Assembly (NCBI RefSeq): GCF_004769575.1
Contig: NZ_RQGA01000007.1
Span: forward strand, 124,001-188,000
DNA: 64,000 nucleotides
From: Leptospira perdikensis
Lineage (GTDB): Bacteria; Spirochaetota; Leptospiria; Leptospirales; Leptospiraceae
Direction: 5' to 3'
Shown: positions 18,101 to 25,909 of the stretch, piece by piece
How the letters are laid out: every line of letters starts with the position of its first letter
How positions within the stretch are numbered: the first letter of the stretch is position 1
The notes under the pieces: generated by a model
Databases searched by the model: none
The model's input: the letters and a program-made list of their open reading frames with translations, nothing else
Told to the model about the DNA's origin: nothing
Translations under genes and position numbers: made by a program

Positions 18101-18647
18101 ATAGATCCTCGTATTTTGTCCCGATGGGTTTCTTTTAAATCTTAAAGGAGTTACGTTGTAAACAAGATTCCTTTGCCACCGATCGTAGCGGAAATCCTTT
18201 CGCGGATGCGAAAGATTGGAGCGGAGAGCGGGATCGCTTCCTGTTTAGATTTCAATGCAGAATCCAATGGCGAGGCGCAAGGGCAGTCCACATAATGAGT
18301 GTTTAATTTTTGACTTCCAAGACACAAACTGGTTTTGTATGGAGAGCTTTTTTTAAAAGGCATTAGTAACGGACCTTTCGAACAGATATTTCTGCGAACA
18401 GGCTACTCGTACTTCGAGCAGATGATTACATGATGCAGCTTACTACTTCCGATAATGTATCTTATGTCACATATGGTGCGGGGTGTTTTGTATAGAAAGG
18501 CACATCGGTAACACATTCGATCACTCACATTGGGTTACATGGAGAACACATGTGAGGATATTTGGGAAGGACTTGAGAAATTGGATCGAAATTCCAAACT
18601 ATTAATGATACAACTAGGACTTCCAATGATTTCAAGAGAGAATTAAA
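18101..18647. other. Gene-free stretch of about 547 bases between divergent genes
   Basis: Holds repeat copy A (18175-18278). The rest, 18279-18647, shows no ORF with protein-like features and no recognisable RNA gene. The AT-rich part just before 18648 should contain the promoter of the next gene, but no convincing hexamer pair was picked. A 70-codon minus-strand ORF across the repeat is rejected as a by-product of the repeat. Confidence 0.6.
18175..18278 (+). repeat. Dispersed structured intergenic element, copy A
   Basis: Shares three blocks with copy B: GCCACCGATCGTAGCGGAAA (one mismatch), AGATTGGAGCGGAGAGCGGG (two mismatches) and CCAATGGCGAGGCGC (one mismatch). Central hairpin: AATC, bulged C, TTTCGC, loop GGAT, GCGAAA, GATT. 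Copies B and C have TTTCTGG / CCAGAAA at the same place, so the pairing is preserved while the bases differ. The orientation given follows the GCCACC end as 5'. Not a coding sequence. Confidence 0.75.
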
Positions 18648-19076
18648 ATGAATGATAAAATATTTTTACGAATCGCAAGTGGACTGCTGATCTTTCATTT
18701 AGCCGGTCATTCGATTGGAAATGCAACTTGGGACCAAACTGATGATCCCATCAAACAAAATGTAATACAAGAGATGACAGGACACCAATTTCCTTTTATG
18801 GGAACAAATCGAAGTATGGGAGAATATTTTTATGGATATGGACTGATTACTTCGGTTGCTTTAGTCGTATTCGCTGCTTATTTGATTTTCCTTTCTTTCT
18901 CTCTAGATGAAAATCGAAACTTGATCAAAAAACTCATCTGGGTGACAACTCTTGGTCTTTTGGGAATCAGCAGTATAGAGTTTATATATTTCTTTCCGCT
19001 TGCCGCTGGGACAACGCTACTGGCCTCTCTATTTTCTATGATGGCAGCAATCTCTATGTCTAAAAAAAAACAATAG
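18648..19076 (+). CDS. Small four-TM membrane protein (LIC_13387-like)
   Basis: 142 residues with about four membrane helices: FLRIASGLLIFHLAGHSIG, YGLITSVALVVFAAYLIFL, LIWVTTLGLLGISSIEFIYF and AGTTLLASLFSMMAAIS. The conserved-looking signature is ASGLLIFHLAGHSIGNATW, followed by MTGHQFPFMGTNRSMGEYF. By memory it resembles the Leptospira membrane protein family named after LIC_13387; function unknown. Preceded by AAGAGAG as a possible ribosome site. Confidence 0.65.
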   Translation: MNDKIFLRIASGLLIFHLAGHSIGNATWDQTDDPIKQNVIQEMTGHQFPFMGTNRSMGEYFYGYGLITSVALVVFAAYLIFLSFSLDENRNLIKKLIWVTTLGLLGISSIEFIYFFPLAAGTTLLASLFSMMAAISMSKKKQ

Positions 19077-19083
19077 GCTTTTA

Positions 19084-19359
19084 TTATTTGGTTCCACAGG
19101 TTTTTTTCTTTATGTCCTCACAAAGATAAGAGCCAACCAGACGTTCTGCATCACATCGGAACTTGGCTGCAGCTTTTACTTCTGCGGTGCCAGTGACCGA
19201 TGATGTTAGTTCCGAACAATAGGAATACGATTGGTAAACCACAAGAGAACAAACTAAATAATCCAAATCTGCTCGTTCACAGGCTTCATAAGAAGGATTG
19301 GTTTTAGTGCAATGGACTAAAAGAAATAGAAAACAAATCGAAACAACAAAGGAACGCAC
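19084..19359 (-). CDS. Small Cys-rich lipoprotein
   Basis: 91 residues. Lipoprotein signal MRSFVVSICFLFLLVHC with the lipid-accepting Cys at about 17. The mature part has six further cysteines (in YEACERA, LVCSL, SYCSEL, FRCDAE, SYLCED and KKTCGT), enough for three disulfides, and is otherwise helical. Last gene of the exported operon that includes the subtilase. Compact disulfide-rich periplasmic or surface protein; function unknown. Inhibitor or binding roles are possible but unsupported. Confidence 0.65.
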   Translation of the reverse strand: MRSFVVSICFLFLLVHCTKTNPSYEACERADLDYLVCSLVVYQSYSYCSELTSSVTGTAEVKAAAKFRCDAERLVGSYLCEDIKKKTCGTK

Positions 19360-19387
19360 TTAGTCCTTAGACAGACCAGAGTGCGAT

Positions 19388-19759
19388 TTAGTTTTTAGTT
19401 TTTTTCTCGAGTCTCGCGTTCTCTTCCACATATCGTATTTGAGGGTTTTGTTTGAGTTCCATCTTTAGTTTTTCTAATCCCGGATCTTCTGTGAATGTAA
19501 TTCGGTAAGCAGGATTCACTTTGATTTGGAGTTCTAACTGATAGTTGCCAAAACCTTGGAGGATTTGTTTCCATTCTTCGATAGTGAATTCTTTTTCTGT
19601 ACCAACAATGTACTCACCACTGCCGATTGGCTTCAGTGGCACATTGGTTAGAATTGGTTTCTTTCGTTCCGGCATATTTTCCTTCATCCCTTGTGCACAA
19701 GATACAAAAGGGATGAGAAGACCAATTAGTAAAATCTTATTGAAGTGTAGCTGTAACAC
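19388..19759 (-). CDS. Lipoprotein with subtilisin-propeptide (I9)-like C-terminal half
   Basis: About 123 residues from a GTG at 19759; signal peptide KILLIGLLIPFVSC ends in a lipobox Cys. The C-terminal half runs FTIEEWKQILQGFGNYQL, LEKLKMELKQNPQIRYVEEN, ending ARLEKK. The NPQIRYVEEN segment closely resembles the end of inhibitor I9 / subtilisin propeptides (NPxVxYVExD). The start codon lies 23 bases inside the upstream subtilase gene, so the two are translationally coupled. Inference: a membrane-anchored inhibitor or folding helper for that protease. The protease also has its own prodomain, so the role is not obligatory. Confidence 0.6.
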   Translation of the reverse strand: MLQLHFNKILLIGLLIPFVSCAQGMKENMPERKKPILTNVPLKPIGSGEYIVGTEKEFTIEEWKQILQGFGNYQLELQIKVNPAYRITFTEDPGLEKLKMELKQNPQIRYVEENARLEKKTKN

Positions 19760-21770
19760 CAGTTACCTGATTTAGATGTTTTGCTGATGCGTTTGCATTG
19801 ATGGACTTACCATATTGTGTGTTGGCAGAAAGTGATGCCGTAGCAGTTCCACCAGCAATGAGTTTTTGAATGACTTCTGTGTAAGTCAACAATGGGTTAT
19901 AGGAACGAATTAGTGCTGCAACTCCTGCTGCATTCGGTGTTGCCATTGATGTTCCATTATAAAGTCCGTAAGAAGTGTTCGAGGCTACCCAAGCACTCAA
20001 ACGAAAATCTCCAACCATGGCTCCCCCATTTTGAGTAGAACCATCTGATTTGAACCGATAACCAACGGTGCAACTAGTTCCAGCGGTGTTCATACAATTT
20101 GTAAGTATTGATTCCTCTGATCCAACAAAAGAATACACACCAAGACGGCACATTTTAGTCACATAAAGGCTTCGATTGTAATCAGCCATTGTAATTAAGG
20201 ATCCAGTGGTAAATGGGCTACCCGATCCATTTAAATAGTAAGCTTCAGTAAAGTCGTAACAATTATTTGAGATGTTCTCACCATCAGAGACAATTGTATG
20301 GAATACAGATACTTTTGTTGAATTACTTGGAATGGTAAATGTTTTATAAACCTTTCTATCAATATTTGCCGCAACTGAAGTAGGAGTTGGGTATGGAGCT
20401 GTAAAGTTCCAATCAATCACGGAACAATCATTAGGTATTCCAAGCCCTTTGAGTGTAGCAGTTCCTACCGTACAACTTTGATAAGCCCAAGTAACCAGAC
20501 CACCGGATCCTTCTGTTGTCCATCCTGTATAGTTAGAAGTTCCTTCGTTAAATACAGTTTCGCTTCCAAATATACTGTGAATGTTTGTACCAGGTGCACC
20601 AAAGTCGACAGTACGACTAGCAGCAGTTGTTGTTGTGTCATAGTTAGAGAAACTAGCTCTTGCATAATTTTGATCTAATGCTGCTATACAAATCTGGTTT
20701 GCATTGTTATTTTTACATGGGTATGAATTCCCAGTTTTTAAATCTGTATTTTCATTCCCAGCTGCAACCACCACCAAAACATCATTTGTTTTAGCGTATT
20801 CAACAGCATCGTAAATCAACTGGCTATATGCCGTTCCACCCAAACTCATGTTAATGACTTTGGCACCGTTACGAACGGCAAAATAAATTCCATCAGACAC
20901 AGAAGCATTACTACCTCCGCCGACTCCAAGTACTCGAACCGACATGATTTTTGCTGTTTGGCAAACTCCAGAAATCCCTTTGTTATTGTTCCCGACGGCA
21001 CCGATAGTTCCAGCTACGTGGCTTCCGTGCCCTTCTTCGTCCTTAGGATTATTATCTCCAGAAGCAAAGTCCCAACCGTGATAAGGACAACCACCACCAA
21101 TAGCAGCTCCGTTTTTATCAACACAACCTGCCGAACCGTCCCACATATTTGCCGTTAGGTCTTCATGACTGTAGTTAACTCCAGTATCTAGAACAGCCAC
21201 AATGATAGAACTACAGCTAGTAGTCACATCCCAAGCACCTAATACATTCATATCATTCCCCGCTGTTCCAGGGTTGTTGGTTGTATAAGATGGTGATGAA
21301 ATAGTTTGTGCAGTATTACTAAGACCCCAAAGTTTACTAAAATCAGTATCGTTAGGTGCTGCCGCTTGTGCGTAATAATAGTATTTCGGTTCTGCGTATT
21401 CAACACCAGGATCTTGTTTGGCACGTGTCAATGCTTCCTGAACTGTCTCTGTGTTTGCGATCTTAACCGTTGTAAAATGAGCTCTTTTGCTCACATTCTC
21501 TACGTTAAATCCTAGAGATCTTGAACGAGTAAACAATTCATCGTTTGAAATCTCCGATTTGAATTTAATTACGATTTCGTCAGGGGCAAACTCAGGTTTG
21601 TTTGTACGACCTGATTTTGACTCTGCATTAGATAAACTATTTTGAAATTGGAACGAACCAGAAAATAAATGATTCTGAATAGGATCCGAAACTAAGACAG
21701 TAGATCCTAGTACAGTCAATAAACTTAGAATTTTAAGTTTTGAAATGTGTTGTTGTATCGTTGTTTTCAT
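19737..21770 (-). CDS. Secreted subtilisin-like serine protease (S8) with large insertion
   Basis: 677 residues. N-terminal membrane-targeting segment (LSLLTVLGSTVLVS), prodomain about 60-130 (FAPDEIVIKFKSEISNDELF ... DPGVEYAEP), and peptidase S8 domain about 145-640. Catalytic triad: Asp195 in VAVLDTGVNYSHEDL, His248 in GHGSHVAGT, Ser608 in YNGTSMATPNAAG; oxyanion Asn339 in VVVAAGNEN. All present, so predicted active. Roughly 200 residues (about 404-600), rich in Thr/Ser/Gly and with several Cys, are inserted between GAPGTNIHSI and the catalytic Ser, where ordinary subtilases have about 20. Operon with the anchor-D lipoprotein upstream (20-base gap) and the I9-like lipoprotein downstream (overlap). 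Confidence 0.92.
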   Translation of the reverse strand: MKTTIQQHISKLKILSLLTVLGSTVLVSDPIQNHLFSGSFQFQNSLSNAESKSGRTNKPEFAPDEIVIKFKSEISNDELFTRSRSLGFNVENVSKRAHFTTVKIANTETVQEALTRAKQDPGVEYAEPKYYYYAQAAAPNDTDFSKLWGLSNTAQTISSPSYTTNNPGTAGNDMNVLGAWDVTTSCSSIIVAVLDTGVNYSHEDLTANMWDGSAGCVDKNGAAIGGGCPYHGWDFASGDNNPKDEEGHGSHVAGTIGAVGNNNKGISGVCQTAKIMSVRVLGVGGGSNASVSDGIYFAVRNGAKVINMSLGGTAYSQLIYDAVEYAKTNDVLVVVAAGNENTDLKTGNSYPCKNNNANQICIAALDQNYARASFSNYDTTTTAASRTVDFGAPGTNIHSIFGSETVFNEGTSNYTGWTTEGSGGLVTWAYQSCTVGTATLKGLGIPNDCSVIDWNFTAPYPTPTSVAANIDRKVYKTFTIPSNSTKVSVFHTIVSDGENISNNCYDFTEAYYLNGSGSPFTTGSLITMADYNRSLYVTKMCRLGVYSFVGSEESILTNCMNTAGTSCTVGYRFKSDGSTQNGGAMVGDFRLSAWVASNTSYGLYNGTSMATPNAAGVAALIRSYNPLLTYTEVIQKLIAGGTATASLSANTQYGKSINANASAKHLNQVTGVTATLQ

Positions 21771-21790
21771 ATGTTTTACAATTCCTTAAA

Positions 21791-23302
21791 TTAGGTTGAA
21801 GGTACAGTGGCTGAAGTTTGTGTCGATGGTGTCCCACCGGCCGTATTATATTTCCCAAACGCATAAACCTTAATGTACCAGGTCCCATATGTATTTACAG
21901 TAATGGTTTTGGAAGTTGGTGTGTTTCCACCTGTATTTGCCACTGTATCACAAAAGATGGTAGTTCCGTTAACACTGGCAGGATCAAATCCAGTAGTTTT
22001 ACTATAACAAACTTTATACCCACCATCTGTATCGTTAGCTGCCTTTTCTTTCACTGCCGTCCAGGAAACTAGAATATCAGCTCCCGTTTTTCCTGTTCCT
22101 TCTACATTGATATCAGCTGAGGAAGCAGTGCCATTGTTTCCGTTAGTGCTTGTAACTCGAACAACTGCCGCCTTTGCACCAGTTGTTGTTGGAGCAAAAG
22201 TAACCGTAAAGGTAGTGCTTTGTCCTGGAGTGAGTGTGGAGGATCCCGCAGCGCTCGTTGTAAACTGATCTGTATGCCCACTATTTTCGTTCACCGCAAG
22301 ACCAGTGAGAGTTGCCGTTCCGCTATTTGTGATAGTTACCGTTTTGGTCGTTGAAGTAGTTCCTGGCCAAAACGCGCCGTAAGAAGGAAGTGTTCCACCA
22401 GAAGTATAGGAAGTTGAATTATGCGATATGCCAATGGTTGGCACTGGTTTGACCGTTGCCGTTCCATTCACCGTAAAGATATAGTTGGATGGGGTCGCAT
22501 TCACTGTAATGGTTGCTGATTTTGCCCCAGAAGTGGCTGGAGAAAAAGTAACATTAAAAGTAAAACTACCGTCTTGTGCTAAGGAAGATCCGTTCGCAGC
22601 AGTCACAGCAGAGACAGCGAATTGGGCATTGGAACTTTCTACTACAGGTGTTCCGAGTGTAGAAGAAAGACTTCCTGAGTTACGAACTGTAAATTGAACG
22701 GCGGATCCAGAAGATTGTTCCTCCACACTTCCCATGTTAAAACTTCCGTTGTGGGCAATTTCTGTTGCTGATTGGGAAATGGCCAATTGAGCCGCTGCCG
22801 CTCCACCCGTTCCTGTAAATGTTAATTGAAACGCGGAAAGAGCTGGATCAGAAGTCGATAAACGAACGTTTGCTGTTTTGAGTCCTGTGGTCGTCGGTTT
22901 GAATCGTAAAGTAAAAGTAACGGATGCATTTGGTGCCAATGTGCTTTGTGATGGTTGTGTTAGTTGGAAATGAGCACTATCTGTTCCCGTTAGAGTTACA
23001 ATGGGGGATCCTGGAAGTGTAAGGGAAGCAGTCCCCGTATTTTGAATCGTTAAGGAGGCAAGTTTTCCATTGGTTGTGTTGATTGGCTCTGTACCCAAAC
23101 CAATTAAAGCACCACTTTCTCGGACAACGCCGGAGTAGGTAATTTGTAATTTAGGGGCGGAAGTATCAGTCCCCCCACCTCCACCACCACCAAGAAGTGC
23201 AATCAGGCCGAGACCAGCGCCACCCCCACCACCGCCAGGGCAACCAATCGTAAGTAAAGAGGTTAATACTAAGAATATTAGAAGATTCAGTTTTTGATTC
23301 AT
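21791..23302 (-). CDS. Choice-of-anchor-D repeat lipoprotein
   Basis: About 503 residues from ATG 23302 (an upstream in-frame start at 23317 is less likely). Lipoprotein signal MNQKLNLLIFLVLTSLLTIGC, then a Gly-rich linker. Three to four consecutive immunoglobulin-like repeats of the choice-of-anchor-D/HYDIN type follow, marked by the recurring motifs NTGTASLTL, TFTLRFKPTTTGLKTANVRL, TFNVTFSPATSGAKSATITV and TFTVTFAPTTTGAKAAVVRV. The C-terminal about 100 residues are fibronectin-type-III-like (VSWTAVKEKAAND ... YIKVYAFGKYN). Predicted surface or periplasmic filamentous lipoprotein. First gene of the subtilase operon, so it may be a substrate, scaffold or co-secreted partner; that is inference. 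Confidence 0.8.
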   Translation of the reverse strand: MNQKLNLLIFLVLTSLLTIGCPGGGGGGAGLGLIALLGGGGGGGTDTSAPKLQITYSGVVRESGALIGLGTEPINTTNGKLASLTIQNTGTASLTLPGSPIVTLTGTDSAHFQLTQPSQSTLAPNASVTFTLRFKPTTTGLKTANVRLSTSDPALSAFQLTFTGTGGAAAAQLAISQSATEIAHNGSFNMGSVEEQSSGSAVQFTVRNSGSLSSTLGTPVVESSNAQFAVSAVTAANGSSLAQDGSFTFNVTFSPATSGAKSATITVNATPSNYIFTVNGTATVKPVPTIGISHNSTSYTSGGTLPSYGAFWPGTTSTTKTVTITNSGTATLTGLAVNENSGHTDQFTTSAAGSSTLTPGQSTTFTVTFAPTTTGAKAAVVRVTSTNGNNGTASSADINVEGTGKTGADILVSWTAVKEKAANDTDGGYKVCYSKTTGFDPASVNGTTIFCDTVANTGGNTPTSKTITVNTYGTWYIKVYAFGKYNTAGGTPSTQTSATVPST

Positions 23303-23506
23303 AGGTAAACAGCGCATAATTTTTTACCTATCGTTATCTTGGTTCGATTTTTTTCAATCGTACCTTCTGTTCTCTACTTGGAGAAAACCGTTAAATCTGT
23401 TTTTTACACATTTTTAGAACGTTGAATCTGTTTTATTTGAAATTTTTTTTAACTGTTAGGTCCAAGAGTTGGAAAATTTACCTTTCCCCTAAGTTTTGTT
23501 TTATGG

Positions 23507-24157
23507 TCAGTCCTCTTCTGGAGGGCTTATCACTCCTTTTTTAGGGATTTCCTTACGGTGACGAATGTCATCTTCGCACTCCAAATGCCTGTAAGACGAG
23601 AGAGATGGGATGGTTTTGTCCGTAAATTCGCTATGATCTAGATCGTATTCCCAGTATTTGGTGAGGTTCCCCTGCCAATCATAAGGAATTGTTTTATGAA
23701 AAACAAACTCACGTTCTGTTGTCCATTTTATATGTTGAATCTCTAATATTAAATTCCCTATAAAAAAATTGGGTATGGGAAAGAAATACAAACAACCAAC
23801 AATTAATTCCTCATCCGTGTAATTCCTTTGGGAAGAGAAAGGTAAAAAGAAAGGTTCTTTCGACTTTGCAAGAGGAAGCGGATAAATTCGAAATGATTGT
23901 TGAGCCGCATTTGAATGGGTTTCAAACGTAAGAAAAACGGGGACTTCTTCCAAGTTTCCGACAGTTCTATCTTTTCCACGAACCAATCGTAAAACCAAAT
24001 AACTTTCTTTATCAGAGGGGGAAGTGGGTATTATCTTTGGATCTTCCGTCTTGAGTGTTCGAAAACCCATACAATGTATATAGAAATGAAAGAAGATAAG
24101 GAGGATACAGTTAGATCGTTTGATCAAACTTCCTGATTGCCTTTTCTTTAGAACCAT
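23507..24157 (-). CDS. Hypothetical protein, possible lipoprotein
   Basis: 216 residues from ATG 24157; a TTG at 24127 (LIKRSNCILLIFFHFYIHC) would give a compact lipoprotein signal ending in Cys. The rest has no family I recognise: a beta-rich body with YLVLRLVRGKDRTVGNLEEV, VPVFLTFETHSNAAQQSFRI and a charged C-terminus. It is divergent from the lysoplasmalogenase gene, with the two ATG codons overlapping in CATG at 24155-24158. Start uncertain; existence moderately sure because the frame is long and intact. Confidence 0.55.
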   Translation of the reverse strand: MVLKKRQSGSLIKRSNCILLIFFHFYIHCMGFRTLKTEDPKIIPTSPSDKESYLVLRLVRGKDRTVGNLEEVPVFLTFETHSNAAQQSFRIYPLPLAKSKEPFFLPFSSQRNYTDEELIVGCLYFFPIPNFFIGNLILEIQHIKWTTEREFVFHKTIPYDWQGNLTKYWEYDLDHSEFTDKTIPSLSSYRHLECEDDIRHRKEIPKKGVISPPEED

Positions 24158-24908
24158 GTTAGAATCAAGTATGGTATATTACTTAATTCTAACAACCATT
24201 CCTGTAGCCATTGTTTCGGCATTTTTCATTCATTGGTTCACCTTACAAGGAGAGTCAAACCCACTCAAACGCCTGGAACATTCCCGAGGGATTTATTTGG
24301 GATTTTCCTTTCAAATTCTACTGTTTGCTTGGTTATTATTCCAATTGGGACATGCTAGGTTTGCCTATCCTCTCTATGCTATCGGTTTTTCTTTTTTAGG
24401 AGACTGGTTCAATCTTCAATTTCCTATTGCGAAAAAACAAATGGAAGATCCAGTTCTTGGGGGAATATATAGTTTTGCCATTGCTCAAATTTTCTTTTTG
24501 TTATCTTTTTGGAAATTGACCACTTGGAATGAATTGTATACGGGAGTATTACCATATGCGATTACTGGTGTTTTGTTGGTTCTCCCGGCTCTAATTTTCT
24601 ATTTTCGAGTATACAACCCAAAAAGATCTAAATGGGTGATGGGATCCGCTTTTGTTTATGGGCTAGTTCTTTGTTTTTTTGTTTCTTTATGTATCAACGC
24701 CTATTTAGCATTTGGTGGAGTTTGGGTTTATTTAGCCATTGGGGCTGGGTTCTTTCTGCTTTCTGACGCAGTAATGGGAGAAACAACCATCAATGGAACA
24801 AGGCATCCTAAATGGGAATTCCAAGTTCCATGGGTTACTTATCTCATTGCACAAAGTTTTTTACTCGTAGGTTTCTTTCTGGTATCTCATACAAGGCATT
24901 TAGTTTAG
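24156..24908 (+). CDS. Lysoplasmalogenase (YhhN/TMEM86 family) membrane protein
   Basis: About 250 residues from ATG 24156 (alternatives ATG 24171 and TTG 24120, the latter preceded by AAGGAGG at long spacing). About eight membrane helices. The YhhN-family core is seen in FAYPLYAIGFSFLGDWFNLQF, where the conserved Gly-Asp lies in the membrane, and in VLGGIYSFAIAQIFFLLSFW. Family members hydrolyse the vinyl-ether bond of lysoplasmalogens; only membership is supported here. A second, diverged family member is at 63.3 kb. Confidence 0.65.
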   Translation: MLESSMVYYLILTTIPVAIVSAFFIHWFTLQGESNPLKRLEHSRGIYLGFSFQILLFAWLLFQLGHARFAYPLYAIGFSFLGDWFNLQFPIAKKQMEDPVLGGIYSFAIAQIFFLLSFWKLTTWNELYTGVLPYAITGVLLVLPALIFYFRVYNPKRSKWVMGSAFVYGLVLCFFVSLCINAYLAFGGVWVYLAIGAGFFLLSDAVMGETTINGTRHPKWEFQVPWVTYLIAQSFLLVGFFLVSHTRHLV

Positions 24909-24924
24909 ATTTCCATCAAAGATT

Positions 24925-25788
24925 CTAATGTATTTTTTCTAACAAATCATTGTTTGGTGATGAAAGTTTCGACTGTTCCCAAGCAATGATCATCCGTTTT
25001 CGATTAGGATCCCACCTGTAACCACCAAACAAACCTGATGTTTGAATCACACGATGACAAGGAATGAGATAAGCAATGGGATTTTTACCAATGGCAGTAC
25101 CTACTGCTCTTTGGGCAGATGTTTGTCCTATTGCATTTGCAATATCCCCATAAGTGCAAACACTTCCCATGGGGATTTTTAATAGTGAGTTCCATACCTT
25201 GAGTTGGAATTCTGTTCCATACACATACAAAGGAATCGGAGTTTTAGGAAGAATCCATTTTTGGAAGTAGTCTTTGATCTTTTGGTGTAAATGCGACTCC
25301 CCTTCTTTCCATAAGGCATTGGGAAATTCGTTTTTTATATCAAGGATTCCTTTTTCAAGAGAATCGATAAATTGAAGGGATTGTATCCCCCGATCAGAAG
25401 ATACAAGTAAGATGTCCCCAAATGAAGAAGGAAATACTTCGTATTGTAAAACCAAACCCTCTCCACCTCGTTTGTATTCCCCGGGTGTCATTGCTTCCAT
25501 TTTTATAAATAAATCATGCAAACGACCAGTTCCAGAAAGACCAAGGGAATATGTAGTATCCAAAAGAGTTGATTCTTTTAACAAACGTTTGGCGTGTGAT
25601 ACGGTAACAAATTGCAAAAACTCTTTTGGAGAGACCCCTGCCCAGACTCGGAAAACCTTTTGGAAATGGAAGGGACTAAGAGAGACCCGTTCTGCCAAAA
25701 CATCCAAGTTTGGTTGATCCTCGAAGTGCTCCAATACGTATTCGATGGAGTCTTTTATGATTTCGTAGTGTTTGTGATTTTCATCCAC
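24925..25788 (-). CDS. AraC-type HTH fused to O6-methylguanine-DNA methyltransferase (Ada-like, lacking the N-terminal Ada zinc domain)
   Basis: 287 residues. The N-terminal half (about 8-105) is an AraC helix-turn-helix pair: LDVLAERVSLSPFHFQKVFRVWAGVSPKEFLQ and LGLSGTGRLHDLFIKMEAMTPGEYKRGG. The C-terminal half is MGMT: helix-turn-helix TYGDIANAIGQTSAQRAVGTAIGKNP and acceptor Cys in IPCHRVIQTSGLFGGYRWD. It lacks the Cys4 zinc domain that repairs methylphosphotriesters in E. coli Ada, so it would demethylate O6-methylguanine, while the mode of transcriptional activation is unclear. Stand-alone gene. Suicide repair is expected family activity. Confidence 0.9.
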   Translation of the reverse strand: MDENHKHYEIIKDSIEYVLEHFEDQPNLDVLAERVSLSPFHFQKVFRVWAGVSPKEFLQFVTVSHAKRLLKESTLLDTTYSLGLSGTGRLHDLFIKMEAMTPGEYKRGGEGLVLQYEVFPSSFGDILLVSSDRGIQSLQFIDSLEKGILDIKNEFPNALWKEGESHLHQKIKDYFQKWILPKTPIPLYVYGTEFQLKVWNSLLKIPMGSVCTYGDIANAIGQTSAQRAVGTAIGKNPIAYLIPCHRVIQTSGLFGGYRWDPNRKRMIIAWEQSKLSSPNNDLLEKIH

Positions 25789-25909
25789 AAAGATGATCCT
25801 AACGGATTTTCTTTCCGCTGAAAACCCGATTCTTGCGATTTCTGAAAATAAAATACAATTTGTTTGATTTTTTTGAATCCAATCTTAACCTCTTCTATAA
25901 GAATTAAAA

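Noticed and set aside
18151..18363. 70-codon minus-strand ORF
   Set aside because: It runs across repeat copy A; its residues are a translation of the repeat, and a similar pseudo-ORF spans copy B.
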